Positions 1-9,112 of a DNA stretch of 64,000 bases are shown piece by piece. How positions within the stretch are numbered: position 1 is the stretch's first letter; the number at the start of each line of letters is the position of its first letter. Source of the stretch: Candidatus Kinetoplastibacterium oncopeltii TCC290E (lineage in GTDB: Bacteria > Pseudomonadota > Gammaproteobacteria > Burkholderiales > Burkholderiaceae_B); NCBI RefSeq assembly GCF_000340865.1, contig NC_020299.1:744001-808000 (forward strand), read 5' to 3'. A program made the position numbers and the translations under genes. The notes below the pieces were generated by a model. It saw only the letters and a program-made list of their open reading frames with translations. It made no database searches and was not told where the DNA came from.

Positions 1-297
1 AGTGACAAATGTGCCTTGTTTCTTGGTATAAAAGGAAGGAGACTATCACCTAGAGTTGTGCAAACGCAGTTATTAAAATTATCAAAAAAGTCAAATTTAT
101 CTATTCATATATCGCCTCACATGATAAGACATAGTTTTGCAAGCCATTTACTACAATCTTCACAAAACTTGCGCGCTGTGCAAGAACTATTAGGTCATGC
201 AACAATATCAACAACTCAAATATATACAAAACTTGATTTTCAACACTTAGCATCAGTTTATGACAAAACACATCCAAGAGCGATCAGAAAAAAATAA
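1..297 (+). CDS. xerC: Tyrosine recombinase XerC, C-terminal part (5' end outside window)
   Basis: The frame is open to the window edge, so only the last ~98 residues are present. They carry the catalytic end of a tyrosine recombinase: HMIRH (the HxxR box), then LGHA with the second conserved His, then the nucleophile Tyr in IYTKLD. The tail ending in HPRA is typical of XerC rather than XerD or phage integrases. The known role is resolving chromosome dimers at dif together with XerD. The next gene starts more than 200 bases downstream on the same strand. No integrase-type extra domain or att-like repeat is visible, so this is read as the housekeeping enzyme. Confidence 0.9.
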   Translation, partial: SDKCALFLGIKGRRLSPRVVQTQLLKLSKKSNLSIHISPHMIRHSFASHLLQSSQNLRAVQELLGHATISTTQIYTKLDFQHLASVYDKTHPRAIRKK

Positions 298-435
298 TCT
301 AACCTTATTAGCAATTTTATTATTATTTTAATAAATTAAATTGACGCTTAATTTCTTATAACATATGCTTATGGTCTTAAACTAATATAGAACAAATTAA
401 ATAAAGGTATCGAGTCAAGCTTAAATTTAAAAATC

Positions 436-464
436 TTGATCTTATATAAGTATATGAATATATA
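436..464 (+). promoter_or_regulatory. Candidate sigma-70 promoter for the CobW-type gene
   Basis: TTGATC (436-441) and TATATA (459-464) are separated by 17 bases, about 60 bases before the ATG at 522. Each box matches the consensus at four of six positions. The whole stretch is very AT-rich, so chance matches are likely. Confidence 0.3.
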
Positions 465-521
465 TTTAGTATATTAAAACCATCTGTAAATATACTATCA
501 AACTCCATAGAGAATATAGTT

Positions 522-1550
522 ATGGCTCCTTATAAAAATTTAAATAAAATGATCCCAGTAACAATAATTACCGGATTCTTAGGTGCTGGAAAAACTACTT
601 TACTCAAAAAGATTCTATCTAAATTAAAAAATTACCGTTTAGCAATCATAGAAAATGAATTTGGTTCTGAAAGTATCGACAATGAACTCTTAATTAAAGA
701 AACAAAAGAAGAAATTATAGAACTTTCTAACGGATGTATATGTTGCAACATACGTGGAGATTTAGTAAAAACTTTACTAGATTTAAAAATAAAACAGTTA
801 AACAAATTATTAGAATTTGACCATGTTATAATTGAAACGACTGGCGTAGCAAATCCAGGACCAGTTTGTCAAACTTTCTTTATGGATAACGATATTGCTG
901 ATTATTATAGATTGGATTCTGTAGTTACTATAGTAGACGCTAAACACGGTGTTGAAACACTAAAAAATCGAATTGAAGCACAAAAACAAATAGGATTTGC
1001 TGATAAAATTTTAATATCAAAATCTGATTTGGTTAATGATAACGAAATTAGTTTATTAAAAAAGCATTTAATAAAAATTAATCCAAGATCTCCTATTACA
1101 AAGATAAATTTCGGTGATATAGATGTGGATAATATATTAAATATTAATGGATTTAATTTAAATGACGTACTTAATATAGATTCAGAATTTTTAAAAGAAG
1201 AAGAGCACCTTTGTTCTGAAACATGTCATCATAATGATAATGAAATAAGATCTTTTGTTTTTTTATCAAACAAGCCCTTTGACTCCGAAAAGCTAGAAAT
1301 TGTTCTTAGTGAGCTTACAGAAAAATATGGTTCTAATATGTTGAGGTATAAAGGTATTCTGTATATGCATGATACAAATAAACGTATCATACTTCAAGGC
1401 GTTCATATGTTAATGGGTGCAGAGCAAGGAAATGAATGGGAATTCACACAAAAGCCAAATACAAAAATAGTATTTATAGGTCATAAATTACCTAAAAATT
1501 TATTTATAGAAAAACTAAACGAATGTACCGTGGATATTAGTAAAACTTAA
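522..1550 (+). CDS. CobW/COG0523-family GTPase, probable metal chaperone
   Basis: A 342-residue G3E GTPase. Visible are the Walker A loop GFLGAGKTT (about residues 18-26), the metal-binding CxCC motif (C72-x-C74-C75) in NGCICC, and the base-specificity loop as SKSDL near residue 166. A Cys/His cluster, HxCxxxCHH (about 229-237), precedes the C-terminal CobW_C domain. Members of this family hand Zn or other metals to client proteins; few take part in cobalamin synthesis. An in-frame ATG nine codons in would start the protein just before the P-loop strand, so the true start may be 549. It lies directly upstream of dksA, an arrangement known in Burkholderiales. The client metal cannot be read from sequence. 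Confidence 0.88.
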   Translation: MAPYKNLNKMIPVTIITGFLGAGKTTLLKKILSKLKNYRLAIIENEFGSESIDNELLIKETKEEIIELSNGCICCNIRGDLVKTLLDLKIKQLNKLLEFDHVIIETTGVANPGPVCQTFFMDNDIADYYRLDSVVTIVDAKHGVETLKNRIEAQKQIGFADKILISKSDLVNDNEISLLKKHLIKINPRSPITKINFGDIDVDNILNINGFNLNDVLNIDSEFLKEEEHLCSETCHHNDNEIRSFVFLSNKPFDSEKLEIVLSELTEKYGSNMLRYKGILYMHDTNKRIILQGVHMLMGAEQGNEWEFTQKPNTKIVFIGHKLPKNLFIEKLNECTVDISKT

Positions 1551-1603
1551 TATATAGATCTAAGACAAAATTATTAATTGTTTTTAGTAGCATTAAATGA
1601 TTA

Positions 1604-2077
1604 ATGGATACCTTTATGAAAAATAACGATAAAAATACAAGCCAAGAGACTACAAATGTAAGAGATAATAATCTTTTACGTGAGAATTATATTCTTTCAA
1701 TGCCAGAAGATAAATATATGAATGATGAGCAATTATCGTTTTTTAAAAATAAACTTAAACAATTAGAACAAGAAATTTTATTAAAAGCTGAAGAGACTAC
1801 TGAATACCTAAGAGAAACTCAATTTGTACCAGATCCTGCTGATAGAGCTACTATAGAGGAAGAACATACAATTGAGCTAAGAACTAGGGATAGAGAGCGA
1901 AAATTGTTGAAAAAAATACAAATATCAATCGCTAGAATAGAGAATGGTGAATATGGATGGTGTGAAGAAACAGGTGAGCCTATAGGAATACCTAGACTCT
2001 TAGCAAGACCAACTGCAACTTTATCTCTAGAGGCACAAGAAAGAAGAGAAATTCGACAAAAATTATATGGTGAATAA
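1604..2077 (+). CDS. dksA: RNA polymerase-binding transcription factor DksA
   Basis: 157 residues. DksA inserts a coiled coil into the secondary channel of RNA polymerase and, with ppGpp, tunes rRNA and amino-acid promoters. The coiled-coil tip motif DPADRA (D77, D80, A82) is intact and is followed by the charged coil ELRTRDRERKLLKKI. The C-terminal globular part, with GEPIG and RLLARPTATL, is present, but only one (C120) of the four zinc Cys of the E. coli protein remains; the others are Thr123, Ser141 and Ala144. As far as I recall this is the usual state in Burkholderiales, not damage. An alternative start (Met5, 1616) is possible. Confidence 0.95.
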   Translation: MDTFMKNNDKNTSQETTNVRDNNLLRENYILSMPEDKYMNDEQLSFFKNKLKQLEQEILLKAEETTEYLRETQFVPDPADRATIEEEHTIELRTRDRERKLLKKIQISIARIENGEYGWCEETGEPIGIPRLLARPTATLSLEAQERREIRQKLYGE

Positions 2078-2208
2078 CTATATTCTTATTTGTAACCAGC
2101 ATAGTCTTAAATTGATATATTTTTCGTAATTAAACTTAACTAAAACTTAACTATAAAACTTTTAAAAATAATATTTATTATATAGTTATATAAAAACATG
2201 GAGGTTTT

Positions 2209-2748
2209 ATGGAGTCGTTTCATGCTACGACCATAATATGTGTCCGTCGTGGCGATAAAGTTGCATTAGGTGGTGATGGTCAAGTAACCATGGGCAATAT
2301 AGTTATAAAAGGAACAGCAAAAAAAATTCTAAAACTGCATAAAGACACAGTGCTAGCAGGTTTTGCTGGAGCGACAGCAGATGCCTTTACATTACAAGAA
2401 TTATTTGAAGCAAAATTAGATAAGCATCAGGGTAATCTAATAAGGGCTGCCGTAGAAATGACCAAGGATTGGCGTACTGATAAGATTCTAAGACGATTGG
2501 AAGCTATGTTAATAGTTGCTAATAAAGAACACACTTTGGTTCTTACCGGAAATGGTGATGTTCTCGAACCGGAGCATGGAATAGCAGCTATAGGCTCTGG
2601 AGGACCATATGCACATGCAGCAGCTATGGGTCTAATTTATAATACAGAATTATCTCCAATAGAAATAGTAAAAAAATCATTAGAAATTGCATCAGAACTA
2701 TGTATATATACTAATGGTAACCATATAATTGAAACTTTAGATAATTAA
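2209..2748 (+). CDS. hslV: ATP-dependent protease subunit HslV (ClpQ)
   Basis: 179 residues, the proteasome-like peptidase that pairs with HslU. After a short propeptide (MESFHA) the Thr-Thr of HATTI supplies the N-terminal nucleophile. [24 protein letters not shown] and the late IGSGGPYA segment match the family along its full length. The start is fixed by a strong Shine-Dalgarno (GGAGG, 2200-2204) five bases before the ATG. hslU follows after 46 bases on the same strand, as in most bacteria, so the two are surely one operon. Confidence 0.97.
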   Translation: MESFHATTIICVRRGDKVALGGDGQVTMGNIVIKGTAKKILKLHKDTVLAGFAGATADAFTLQELFEAKLDKHQGNLIRAAVEMTKDWRTDKILRRLEAMLIVANKEHTLVLTGNGDVLEPEHGIAAIGSGGPYAHAAAMGLIYNTELSPIEIVKKSLEIASELCIYTNGNHIIETLDN

Positions 2749-2794
2749 TAACTATTATTTAGTAATTACATATTTATAATAAGGGAATTAAGAC

Positions 2795-4129
2795 ATGTCA
2801 GCTTCAAGTATGACACCAAGAGAAATAGTTCTTGAACTGGACAAGTATATCGTTGGACAGAATCGTGCCAAAAAATCTGTAGCAATAGCATTAAGAAATC
2901 GTTGGAGAAGACAACAAGTGCCGGAAGGATTACGTCAAGAAATATATCCTAAGAATATTTTAATGATAGGTCCTACTGGAGTTGGAAAAACCGAAATAGC
3001 ACGCAGACTAGCAAAATTAGTTAATGCTCCTTTCATTAAAATAGAAGCCACTAAATTTACTGAGGTTGGTTATGTCGGTAGAGATGTAGATACTATCATT
3101 AGAGACTTGGTTGAGTACTCTATAAAGCAAACTAGAGAAATAGAGATATCATTAATAAAATCTCAGGCTGAAGAATCAGCTGAAAAGCGTATACTTGATA
3201 TAATCATCCCTAATGCTAGAAACTTAGATGAGGAATCAGATCAATCTAATGAAAATAATACTAGACAAACATTCCGTAAACGTTTGAGAGAAGGAAGATT
3301 AGATAATTTAGAGATAGAAATAGAAGTTAATTTTGCATCGCCACAATTAGACATAATGACTCCACCTGGCATGGAGGAAATAGCAGAACAATTAAAAACT
3401 GTTTTTGCTGGAATTTCTAGTGAGAAAAAAAAAACAAAAAAAGTAAAAATTAAAGAAGCTTTCAAAATTTTCATTGAAGAAGAATCTTCAAAAAGAATAA
3501 ATGAGGATGAAATAAAATTCAATGCGATCAGGAATGTTGAACAAAATGGAATTGTATTTTTGGATGAGATAGATAAAATAGCAACTAGAAACAGATCTGA
3601 TAATGCAGAAGTTTCCAGACTTGGTGTTCAGAGAGATTTGCTTCCCCTAGTAGAAGGAACATCAGTCAATACAAGATATGGAATAGTGAAAACTGATCAC
3701 ATCTTATTTATTGCATCAGGTGCTTTTCATTTATCAAGACCTTCTGATCTTATACCAGAACTACAAGGTAGATTCCCTATAAGGGTAGAGCTAAATTCTT
3801 TATCTATAGAAGATTTTTCTCATATTTTATCTGATACGAATGTGTCTCTTACCAAACAATATTCAGCTTTGCTGGAAACAGAAAATGTGAAACTTGATTT
3901 TCAAAATAGTGGCATAACTAAAATAGCAGAACTTGCATATTCAGTTAATGAAAGAACAGAGGATATAGGAGCTAGAAGATTATATACTTTAATGGAAAAA
4001 CTCCTTGAAGAACTGTCTTTTGATACTTCTAATGCTAATGGAAAAACTATAATAATAGATGCAATGTATGTTGAACATCAACTGAAAGAAATAGTATTAA
4101 ATCAAGACTTATCTAGGTATATATTATAA
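2795..4129 (+). CDS. hslU: HslU, ATPase/unfoldase of the HslUV protease
   Basis: 444 residues, a AAA+ unfoldase. Walker [10 protein letters not shown] lies near residue 60, the pore loop GYVGRD follows near 90, Walker B is FLDEIDKIA near 256, and a sensor/arginine-finger region is seen in [13 protein letters not shown]. The intermediate domain (about 110-240) is present and Lys/Glu-rich. The C-terminus ends DLSRYIL, the conserved tail that docks into HslV and opens its active sites. Length is normal. The gene ends at a strong hairpin shared with the convergent DUF493 gene. Confidence 0.97.
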   Translation: MSASSMTPREIVLELDKYIVGQNRAKKSVAIALRNRWRRQQVPEGLRQEIYPKNILMIGPTGVGKTEIARRLAKLVNAPFIKIEATKFTEVGYVGRDVDTIIRDLVEYSIKQTREIEISLIKSQAEESAEKRILDIIIPNARNLDEESDQSNENNTRQTFRKRLREGRLDNLEIEIEVNFASPQLDIMTPPGMEEIAEQLKTVFAGISSEKKKTKKVKIKEAFKIFIEEESSKRINEDEIKFNAIRNVEQNGIVFLDEIDKIATRNRSDNAEVSRLGVQRDLLPLVEGTSVNTRYGIVKTDHILFIASGAFHLSRPSDLIPELQGRFPIRVELNSLSIEDFSHILSDTNVSLTKQYSALLETENVKLDFQNSGITKIAELAYSVNERTEDIGARRLYTLMEKLLEELSFDTSNANGKTIIIDAMYVEHQLKEIVLNQDLSRYIL

Positions 4130-4135
4130 GAAACA

Positions 4136-4172
4136 AAGAAGTGATGATGCAAGATATGTATCATCACTTCTT
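4136..4172. terminator. Bidirectional terminator between hslU and the DUF493 gene
   Basis: A 13-bp perfect stem (4136-4148 with 4160-4172, core GAAGTGATGAT) encloses an 11-base loop. It sits between two convergent genes and is followed by T-rich DNA in both directions, more clearly on the minus strand (TTTGTTTCTT). Confidence 0.8.
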
Positions 4173-4192
4173 CTATTAGAGAAATTTGATAT

Positions 4193-4465
4193 TTATATAA
4201 TAAAAGATACATTAGGATGTGCGTATAAAAGCTTATATAAGCTATCAAAATGTTCTCTAGAAACAATATAAATATTTAAAGTCATACTAATATATTTCTC
4301 TGATTTGCTTAAAGTCAGTTTATCACACGAATATTTTATAGAAATTTCATAAGAGTTCAATAAACTAAATATATCATCAACAAATCCAGGATTGTTCTTT
4401 CCAATAATTTTGATTGGAAAATAATTAGGATAAATAATATTTGTTCCTGTGTTATACATATTCAC
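4193..4465 (-). CDS. ybeD: DUF493 (YbeD-like) small protein
   Basis: 90 residues, matching the DUF493/YbeD family. YPNYFPIKIIGK at the start, KYISMTLNIYIVSREHFDSLYKLLYAHP near the end and the family's ferredoxin-like ACT-type pattern are visible. The start is GTG, whose G is also the last base of the dacA stop (TAG/GTG, TAGTG), so translation is probably coupled to dacA. Met3 is a possible alternative. In relatives this gene lies between dacA and lipB-lipA; here the operon stops at this gene. The exact function of the family is unknown. Confidence 0.85.
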   Translation of the reverse strand: MNMYNTGTNIIYPNYFPIKIIGKNNPGFVDDIFSLLNSYEISIKYSCDKLTLSKSEKYISMTLNIYIVSREHFDSLYKLLYAHPNVSFII

Positions 4466-5718
4466 TAATGCTCAAACCAGCGTCTAATAATATCTTTAAC
4501 TCGACCAAATAAACCTGCCCTATTAATACTACTATTTATTCTAAGTTTTACAGTTTTCAATATTTGGTTATCTATACTAAACTGCAAGACTCCGATAATC
4601 TGATCTTTATATAATGGAGCTATTAATGGATCAATTCTCTCTATAATTAATTTCACATCTCCTGCTCTACCTCTAGGCACAGATAACCATAATGGATCCT
4701 TTGGTCTAAGATTGATTTTATCTGAGACTCCTTCCCAAACCCTTGCTTCTAATGATTTTGAACTTTTCTCTTCAAACATTGCAAGCGTATCAAAATTTTG
4801 AAACCCCCAATTTAAAAGCCTCAAACTTTCTTCAGTTCTTATAGCTTCTGTGTTAGCACCCAATAACACTACTAGTATACGGCGATCACCTCTAAGTGCG
4901 GTAGAAACAAGACAATATCCGGCTGTATCAGTATATCCAGTTTTTAATCCATCCACTGATGGATCAGACCATAGTAGACGATTACGATTTGGCTGAGTTA
5001 TTCCATTAAAAGTAAATTCTTTTTGTTTATAATAGTGCAAGAAAGATTCATGTTTTTTTAAAAAACTTATTGATAATAAAGAAAGATCACGAGCTGTAGT
5101 TAAATGACGTGGATCAGGCAAACCTGTAACATTCGTAAAACTACTACTTTCCATACCTATTTTTTTTGCTTCACGGTTCATTAAATATACAAATGAATCT
5201 TCATCACCACTAACAGACTCTGCCAAAACAATGGATGCATCATTACCTGATTGTACAATCATACCTTGTAATAATTCGCTAATAGATACTTTTTTATTTG
5301 GCTCTAGGAACATTCTGGAACCAACAGTTCTCCAAGCTTTCTCAGATACAATAACATTTTGTTCTGTATCTAAACGTTTATCTTCTATGGCATCAAAAAC
5401 AAGATATGCAGTCAGTATTTTTGTTAATGAAGCAGGCTCAACTTTCAAATCTGGATTTGAATATGCTAGTACTTGTTCACTATTCACATCTACAATTATC
5501 CATGACTTGGAAGATATATTCGGTTTGGGTAAAAATGAAACACTGCTTACAGGGATCGATGGTTTGTCTGAATCATTTGAAATAGAGAGGATACCATCTA
5601 ATTTGTTATCCTCTGATCTCACAGATAAAGAAGAGCTCATTAACATTATTAAAGAGACAGCAAAAGTAAGTCTTGCAATGAAACTTAAAGTACATTTAAT
5701 TTTTAAAAACATATTCAT
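4465..5718 (-). CDS. dacA: D-alanyl-D-alanine carboxypeptidase (PBP5/6 type)
   Basis: 417 residues. An N-terminal hydrophobic segment (about 10-32) is the export signal. The penicillin-binding motifs are SLTK (S97, K100), SGN (157-159) and KTG (259-261) in the right order. A beta-rich C-terminal domain ends in a basic amphipathic stretch (GLFGRVKDIIRRWFEH), the usual membrane anchor. The enzyme removes the terminal D-Ala from peptidoglycan stem peptides in the periplasm. Together with mrcA and lysA this argues that the cell still makes peptidoglycan. It is coupled to the DUF493 gene by overlapping stop and start. Confidence 0.96.
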   Translation of the reverse strand: MNMFLKIKCTLSFIARLTFAVSLIMLMSSSLSVRSEDNKLDGILSISNDSDKPSIPVSSVSFLPKPNISSKSWIIVDVNSEQVLAYSNPDLKVEPASLTKILTAYLVFDAIEDKRLDTEQNVIVSEKAWRTVGSRMFLEPNKKVSISELLQGMIVQSGNDASIVLAESVSGDEDSFVYLMNREAKKIGMESSSFTNVTGLPDPRHLTTARDLSLLSISFLKKHESFLHYYKQKEFTFNGITQPNRNRLLWSDPSVDGLKTGYTDTAGYCLVSTALRGDRRILVVLLGANTEAIRTEESLRLLNWGFQNFDTLAMFEEKSSKSLEARVWEGVSDKINLRPKDPLWLSVPRGRAGDVKLIIERIDPLIAPLYKDQIIGVLQFSIDNQILKTVKLRINSSINRAGLFGRVKDIIRRWFEH

Positions 5719-5815
5719 CAGTCAATATGAGATTCAACATGTTGCGCCTATAAAGCATATTTATAAACCAACCGGGTATATAATTAACGAAAACCATGCT
5801 GATATTATAAAATAA

Positions 5816-6478
5816 TTAGCAAGATGACGACACATTAATACTAAGATAAGCTGCTATTATTCGTCTTAATATTAGCAGCTTTCCATGAAAAAAATGAGTA
5901 CAAGATGGAACCATAACAATTGGCAAAGACTTTGGTCTAATCCATTCTAATAACTCATTGAAAGGAACTACTTCATCATCTTCCCCATGGATTATTAAGC
6001 TATTTTCCGGCAAAGAAACTTTTTTAAATTCAAAACGATGTATAGCAGAACCAATTATAATTAAAGACTTATATAGACAATAATTATTATTATGTAATAG
6101 AGAAGAATAAATTTGTGCTGCTACAGCTGAACCAAATGAAAAACCAGCTAGCATTATAGGGAGTTCAGCCAGCTCTGGATAAGATATCATTATCTGAGAC
6201 AATAGAACTGTCATGTCTTCTGTTTCTCCAATAGCATTATCAAAAACACCATCAGATTCACCAACACCTCTAAAGTTTGGTCTAATAGATACCAGTCCTC
6301 TATTTATACATTCACGTGCGATAGTAGTCACTATTTTATTGTCACGAGAACCACCGTATAATGGATGAGGATGCAACACAAGAGCTAATCCTACAATCTT
6401 ATCTAAGGGCCATTCTATGACACAATCTATATTACCAGAACCGCCATGAAAACAAATTTTCTCCATTCTTGAGCACAT
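5816..6478 (-). CDS. Alpha/beta hydrolase, OsmC-less dienelactone-hydrolase-like type
   Basis: 220 residues with an alpha/beta hydrolase fold. The segment HPHPLYGGSRDN is followed by the nucleophile elbow GFSFGS (S114), the acid in GEDDEVVP (D167 or D168) and the catalytic His in CTHFFHGKL (H195 or H198). This compact form, with HPHP before the oxyanion region, is common in proteobacteria, usually with unknown substrate. It lies 97 bases upstream of dacA on the same strand and may be co-transcribed. Met5 (6466) is an alternative start. The substrate is not predictable. Confidence 0.85.
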   Translation of the reverse strand: MCSRMEKICFHGGSGNIDCVIEWPLDKIVGLALVLHPHPLYGGSRDNKIVTTIARECINRGLVSIRPNFRGVGESDGVFDNAIGETEDMTVLLSQIMISYPELAELPIMLAGFSFGSAVAAQIYSSLLHNNNYCLYKSLIIIGSAIHRFEFKKVSLPENSLIIHGEDDEVVPFNELLEWIRPKSLPIVMVPSCTHFFHGKLLILRRIIAAYLSINVSSSC

Positions 6479-6645
6479 AAAAATAACAAAGAAATATGAA
6501 GGTTTAAATTAGGTATTATACATCAATGAATATAAAGTATCTTATAATATTAATTATAAATGGACAATTAATATTATATTTTATGGTCAAACATAAAGTA
6601 TGTTGTATAAAATATTATTATTTATAGCAAGGTTATAGTTTTTAT

Positions 6646-7449
6646 ATGATAGATAGCTACAAAAATTTGACTGTCAATAGTATAGTTGAGCAATTAAAAG
6701 AATATCTTAAAAGCTTCAAAAAAATATCTTGGAAAGAATCGACAGGGTCTACTAATTCAGACTTGATTTCACTTACAAGAGATAATAATTCCAAATTACC
6801 TTGTTTATTAGGAGCAAGACACCAATACAATGGTAGAGGAAGAAATGGTAAAATTTGGATAGATGACTGTGAATCAACACTAATGTTCTCTTGTGCTTTC
6901 AATCTGTCTAAATCTACTAAGGATTTAAGTATATTGCCTATAATCATAGGTATAGCCACATGTGAATCATTGCAAAAATTATCTAATAAAAAAGATATAG
7001 GTTTGAAATGGCCAAATGATATATATTGGAAAAATAAAAAACTATCTGGAATCTTGATAGAAATAATCAAAAATAATCATATAGTTATAGGCATAGGAAT
7101 AAATATAGATAATAATGATAAATTATCAGAAAGAATAGACCAAGATATAACCAGCTGGAAACAGATTGTTGATAGCCCAATATCTAGCAATGATTTTATA
7201 AATATAATAAAATCATTAGCTTTATCTTGGTTAAGATCTCTAATTTTATTAGAAAAATATGAATTGTCATCAATTATTAGAAAATTTCACAAAATAGACG
7301 TTTTATATGGTAGAACTGTTACAATCGAGAGCCATGATTCCAAACTAAATGGCATAGCATACGGCATAAACAGCAAAGGACATTTAGTTGTAAAGACTCT
7401 CAATGATACTCATGTTGTACATCTTGGTAACGTCTCTGTTAAATTTTAA
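6646..7449 (+). CDS. birA: Biotin--[acetyl-CoA-carboxylase] ligase, catalytic form without DNA-binding domain
   Basis: 267 residues. STN (35-37), GRGRNG (63-68, the biotinyl-5'-AMP loop), KWPNDIY (121-127) and LSGILIE (133-139) are the biotin protein ligase motifs, and a small C-terminal domain follows. There is no N-terminal helix-turn-helix of the E. coli repressor type; residues 1-25 are too short for one. It would therefore attach biotin to acetyl-CoA carboxylase but not repress bio genes. coaX begins one base after its stop, the usual birA-coaX pair. Confidence 0.95.
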   Translation: MIDSYKNLTVNSIVEQLKEYLKSFKKISWKESTGSTNSDLISLTRDNNSKLPCLLGARHQYNGRGRNGKIWIDDCESTLMFSCAFNLSKSTKDLSILPIIIGIATCESLQKLSNKKDIGLKWPNDIYWKNKKLSGILIEIIKNNHIVIGIGINIDNNDKLSERIDQDITSWKQIVDSPISSNDFINIIKSLALSWLRSLILLEKYELSSIIRKFHKIDVLYGRTVTIESHDSKLNGIAYGINSKGHLVVKTLNDTHVVHLGNVSVKF

Positions 7450-7450
7450 T

Positions 7451-8245
7451 ATGATAATATTAATCGACTCTGGAAATAGTAGAATAAAAGTAGGCTGGTT
7501 TTTAAATAAAAATGGCTCTATCAATAGAGAACCACACGCTGCAATATTTGATAATTTAAATATCAAATCTCTTAATCAATGGCTATTATGTTTGCCTAAA
7601 AAACCGAATTATGCATTAGGTGTAAACGTAGCTGGTAAACATCGCGAAAATATAATAGAAAAAGAGCTAAATAATATTGATTGTAAGATCAAATGGGTAG
7701 TCGCTAAAAAAAGAACATCTATATTAGTAAACAAGTATAAGAACCCTAATCAATTAGGAGCAGATAGATGGGCTGCAATGATAGGAATTGTTGAAAAACA
7801 GAGTAAAATTCATCCCCCATTAATAGTAGCAAGTTTTGGCACAGCTACTACTATAGATATAATAAGCCCAGAAAATGTTTTTATAGGAGGTATTATACTT
7901 CCTGGATCTTTTATGATGAGGCAATCACTTACAAATGGAACAGCTAATTTACCAATGTCTAGTGGAGAATCATCTGAATTTCCATTGGATACTATTAACT
8001 CTATAAACTCAGGAGTTTCCTCAGCACAATCAGGAGCATTAGCAAGACAATGCATAATAACATTTAAAAAATATCACCAATTTCCAATAATATATGTGAC
8101 TGGTGGAGTGTGGCCAGAAATAGAGAAAGAAACTAGGCAACTAATTAATGAGATAGAATTCAAAAGTGAGAAAAAAGTAGACATAATATATGAAAATAGA
8201 CCAGTTCTAGATGGATTAGCTATCATAGCAATGCTAAACAAATAA
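7451..8245 (+). CDS. coaX: Type III pantothenate kinase
   Basis: 264 residues from the ATG at 7451, chosen because MIILIDSGNS begins exactly at the conserved first strand; the longer open frame from 7403 would overlap birA. Motifs are DSGNSRIKVG (6-15, phosphate binding), GADRW (103-107, catalytic Asp105), FGTATTID (129-136), GGIILPG and a late TGG. It phosphorylates pantothenate, the first step of CoA synthesis. Only one base separates it from birA, so the two are coupled. With panB it shows that part of the pantothenate/CoA route is kept. Confidence 0.95.
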   Translation: MIILIDSGNSRIKVGWFLNKNGSINREPHAAIFDNLNIKSLNQWLLCLPKKPNYALGVNVAGKHRENIIEKELNNIDCKIKWVVAKKRTSILVNKYKNPNQLGADRWAAMIGIVEKQSKIHPPLIVASFGTATTIDIISPENVFIGGIILPGSFMMRQSLTNGTANLPMSSGESSEFPLDTINSINSGVSSAQSGALARQCIITFKKYHQFPIIYVTGGVWPEIEKETRQLINEIEFKSEKKVDIIYENRPVLDGLAIIAMLNK

Positions 8246-9112
8246 TAGAAGATTTATATCTTCTTAGATATCGATCTTCTTTGAAAATTTATCCAAGCTT
8301 CAAAAACTAATTCCATTAGAGCTATTTTTTTAAAAAAAATAGCAGATAATCTTCCATAACTATTAATTTTTCTTCATCAATAAGCAACTATAGTTACAGT
8401 AATATCGATATCGGCAAGACGTGTATGATAATTTAATGTAGCAAAATTACCTGAAACTATAAATATTATCAATTTTTAAATGTTTGCAATAATATCAAAT
8501 TATTCTTAATAACGAGTTATCAATAAAGATAAATACTTACCATTTCTATAATTTTGCACCTTTTTATATATGATATATTGTCTCATATATGTCAAAAATT
8601 AATTTTGAATGACAAATTGGCTATTAATTTAAATATTATTATGATAAAGGGTTTTTGGTATAACCTTGAGGAATCAGCTAAAGTAATAGGTAATTTATAT
8701 TTATTTGCAGTTTATCAAAAACTCACTCTTCTATGTAGAAAAAATGTCCTGTATTTTTTATATCAAATATAAAAATTGTATTTCCAAATAAAAGTAAATC
8801 ATCAAAATAATATTAAGTTACACAATGCATATATAAATTAAGCAACAGAAATCATTGATTAATTAAAATTATAGCACAAAACAATATTATCAATTCCAAT
8901 CCGGATAATATATTATTTTTGAACATTTTTTAAATTTTTGGAAATATTAATAGCAAGATATTATTTAATTTAGAACAAGAACTTAACCTTCATTCTCTAT
9001 AAATATTTTAAATAGTTGTTCAAATATAAAATAGAGAATATAAATCTCAAAAACATAAAAATAATATCTCAGCCACTACAAATTACACTTTCTGGATATT
9101 AATCGTTAATAT
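8246..9112. other. Gene-free AT-rich stretch, likely decayed DNA
   Basis: No convincing gene on either strand. The longest frame (8554-8772, 72 codons) is an Ile/Leu/Asn/Tyr-rich product of AT-rich DNA, with no recognisable domain and no good ribosome site. A small hairpin (8247-8264) follows coaX, and a T7/A8 palindrome framed by GCTA/TAGC lies at 8321-8343. No tRNA or other structured RNA was seen. The length suggests one or more lost genes. Confidence 0.6.
8247..8264 (+). terminator. Weak hairpin after coaX
   Basis: AGAAGAT (8247-8253) pairs with ATCTTCT (8258-8264) around a 4-base loop, two bases after the coaX stop. No clean T-run follows, so termination here is only a guess. Confidence 0.3.

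Noticed and set aside
1-297. Phage or integron integrase
   Set aside because: The recombinase fragment has the XerC-style C-terminus and no neighbouring phage genes, cassettes or att repeats.
5231-5815. 194-codon frame on the plus strand opposite dacA
   Set aside because: It is antisense to a clear, complete dacA with all motifs; its product has no recognisable domain.
8321-8343. T7/A8 palindrome as a terminator
   Set aside because: The stem is almost only A-T pairs, has no loop to speak of, and lies about 75 bases from the nearest gene end.
8554-8772. 72-codon open frame in the long gap after coaX
   Set aside because: Residue use is that of random AT-rich DNA, there is no good ribosome site or known domain, and frames of this size are expected by chance in such DNA.
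9096-9112. 7-bp ATATTAA/TTAATAT stem just after aspS as a terminator
   Set aside because: All A-T pairs with no T-run after it; such stems are common by chance here.
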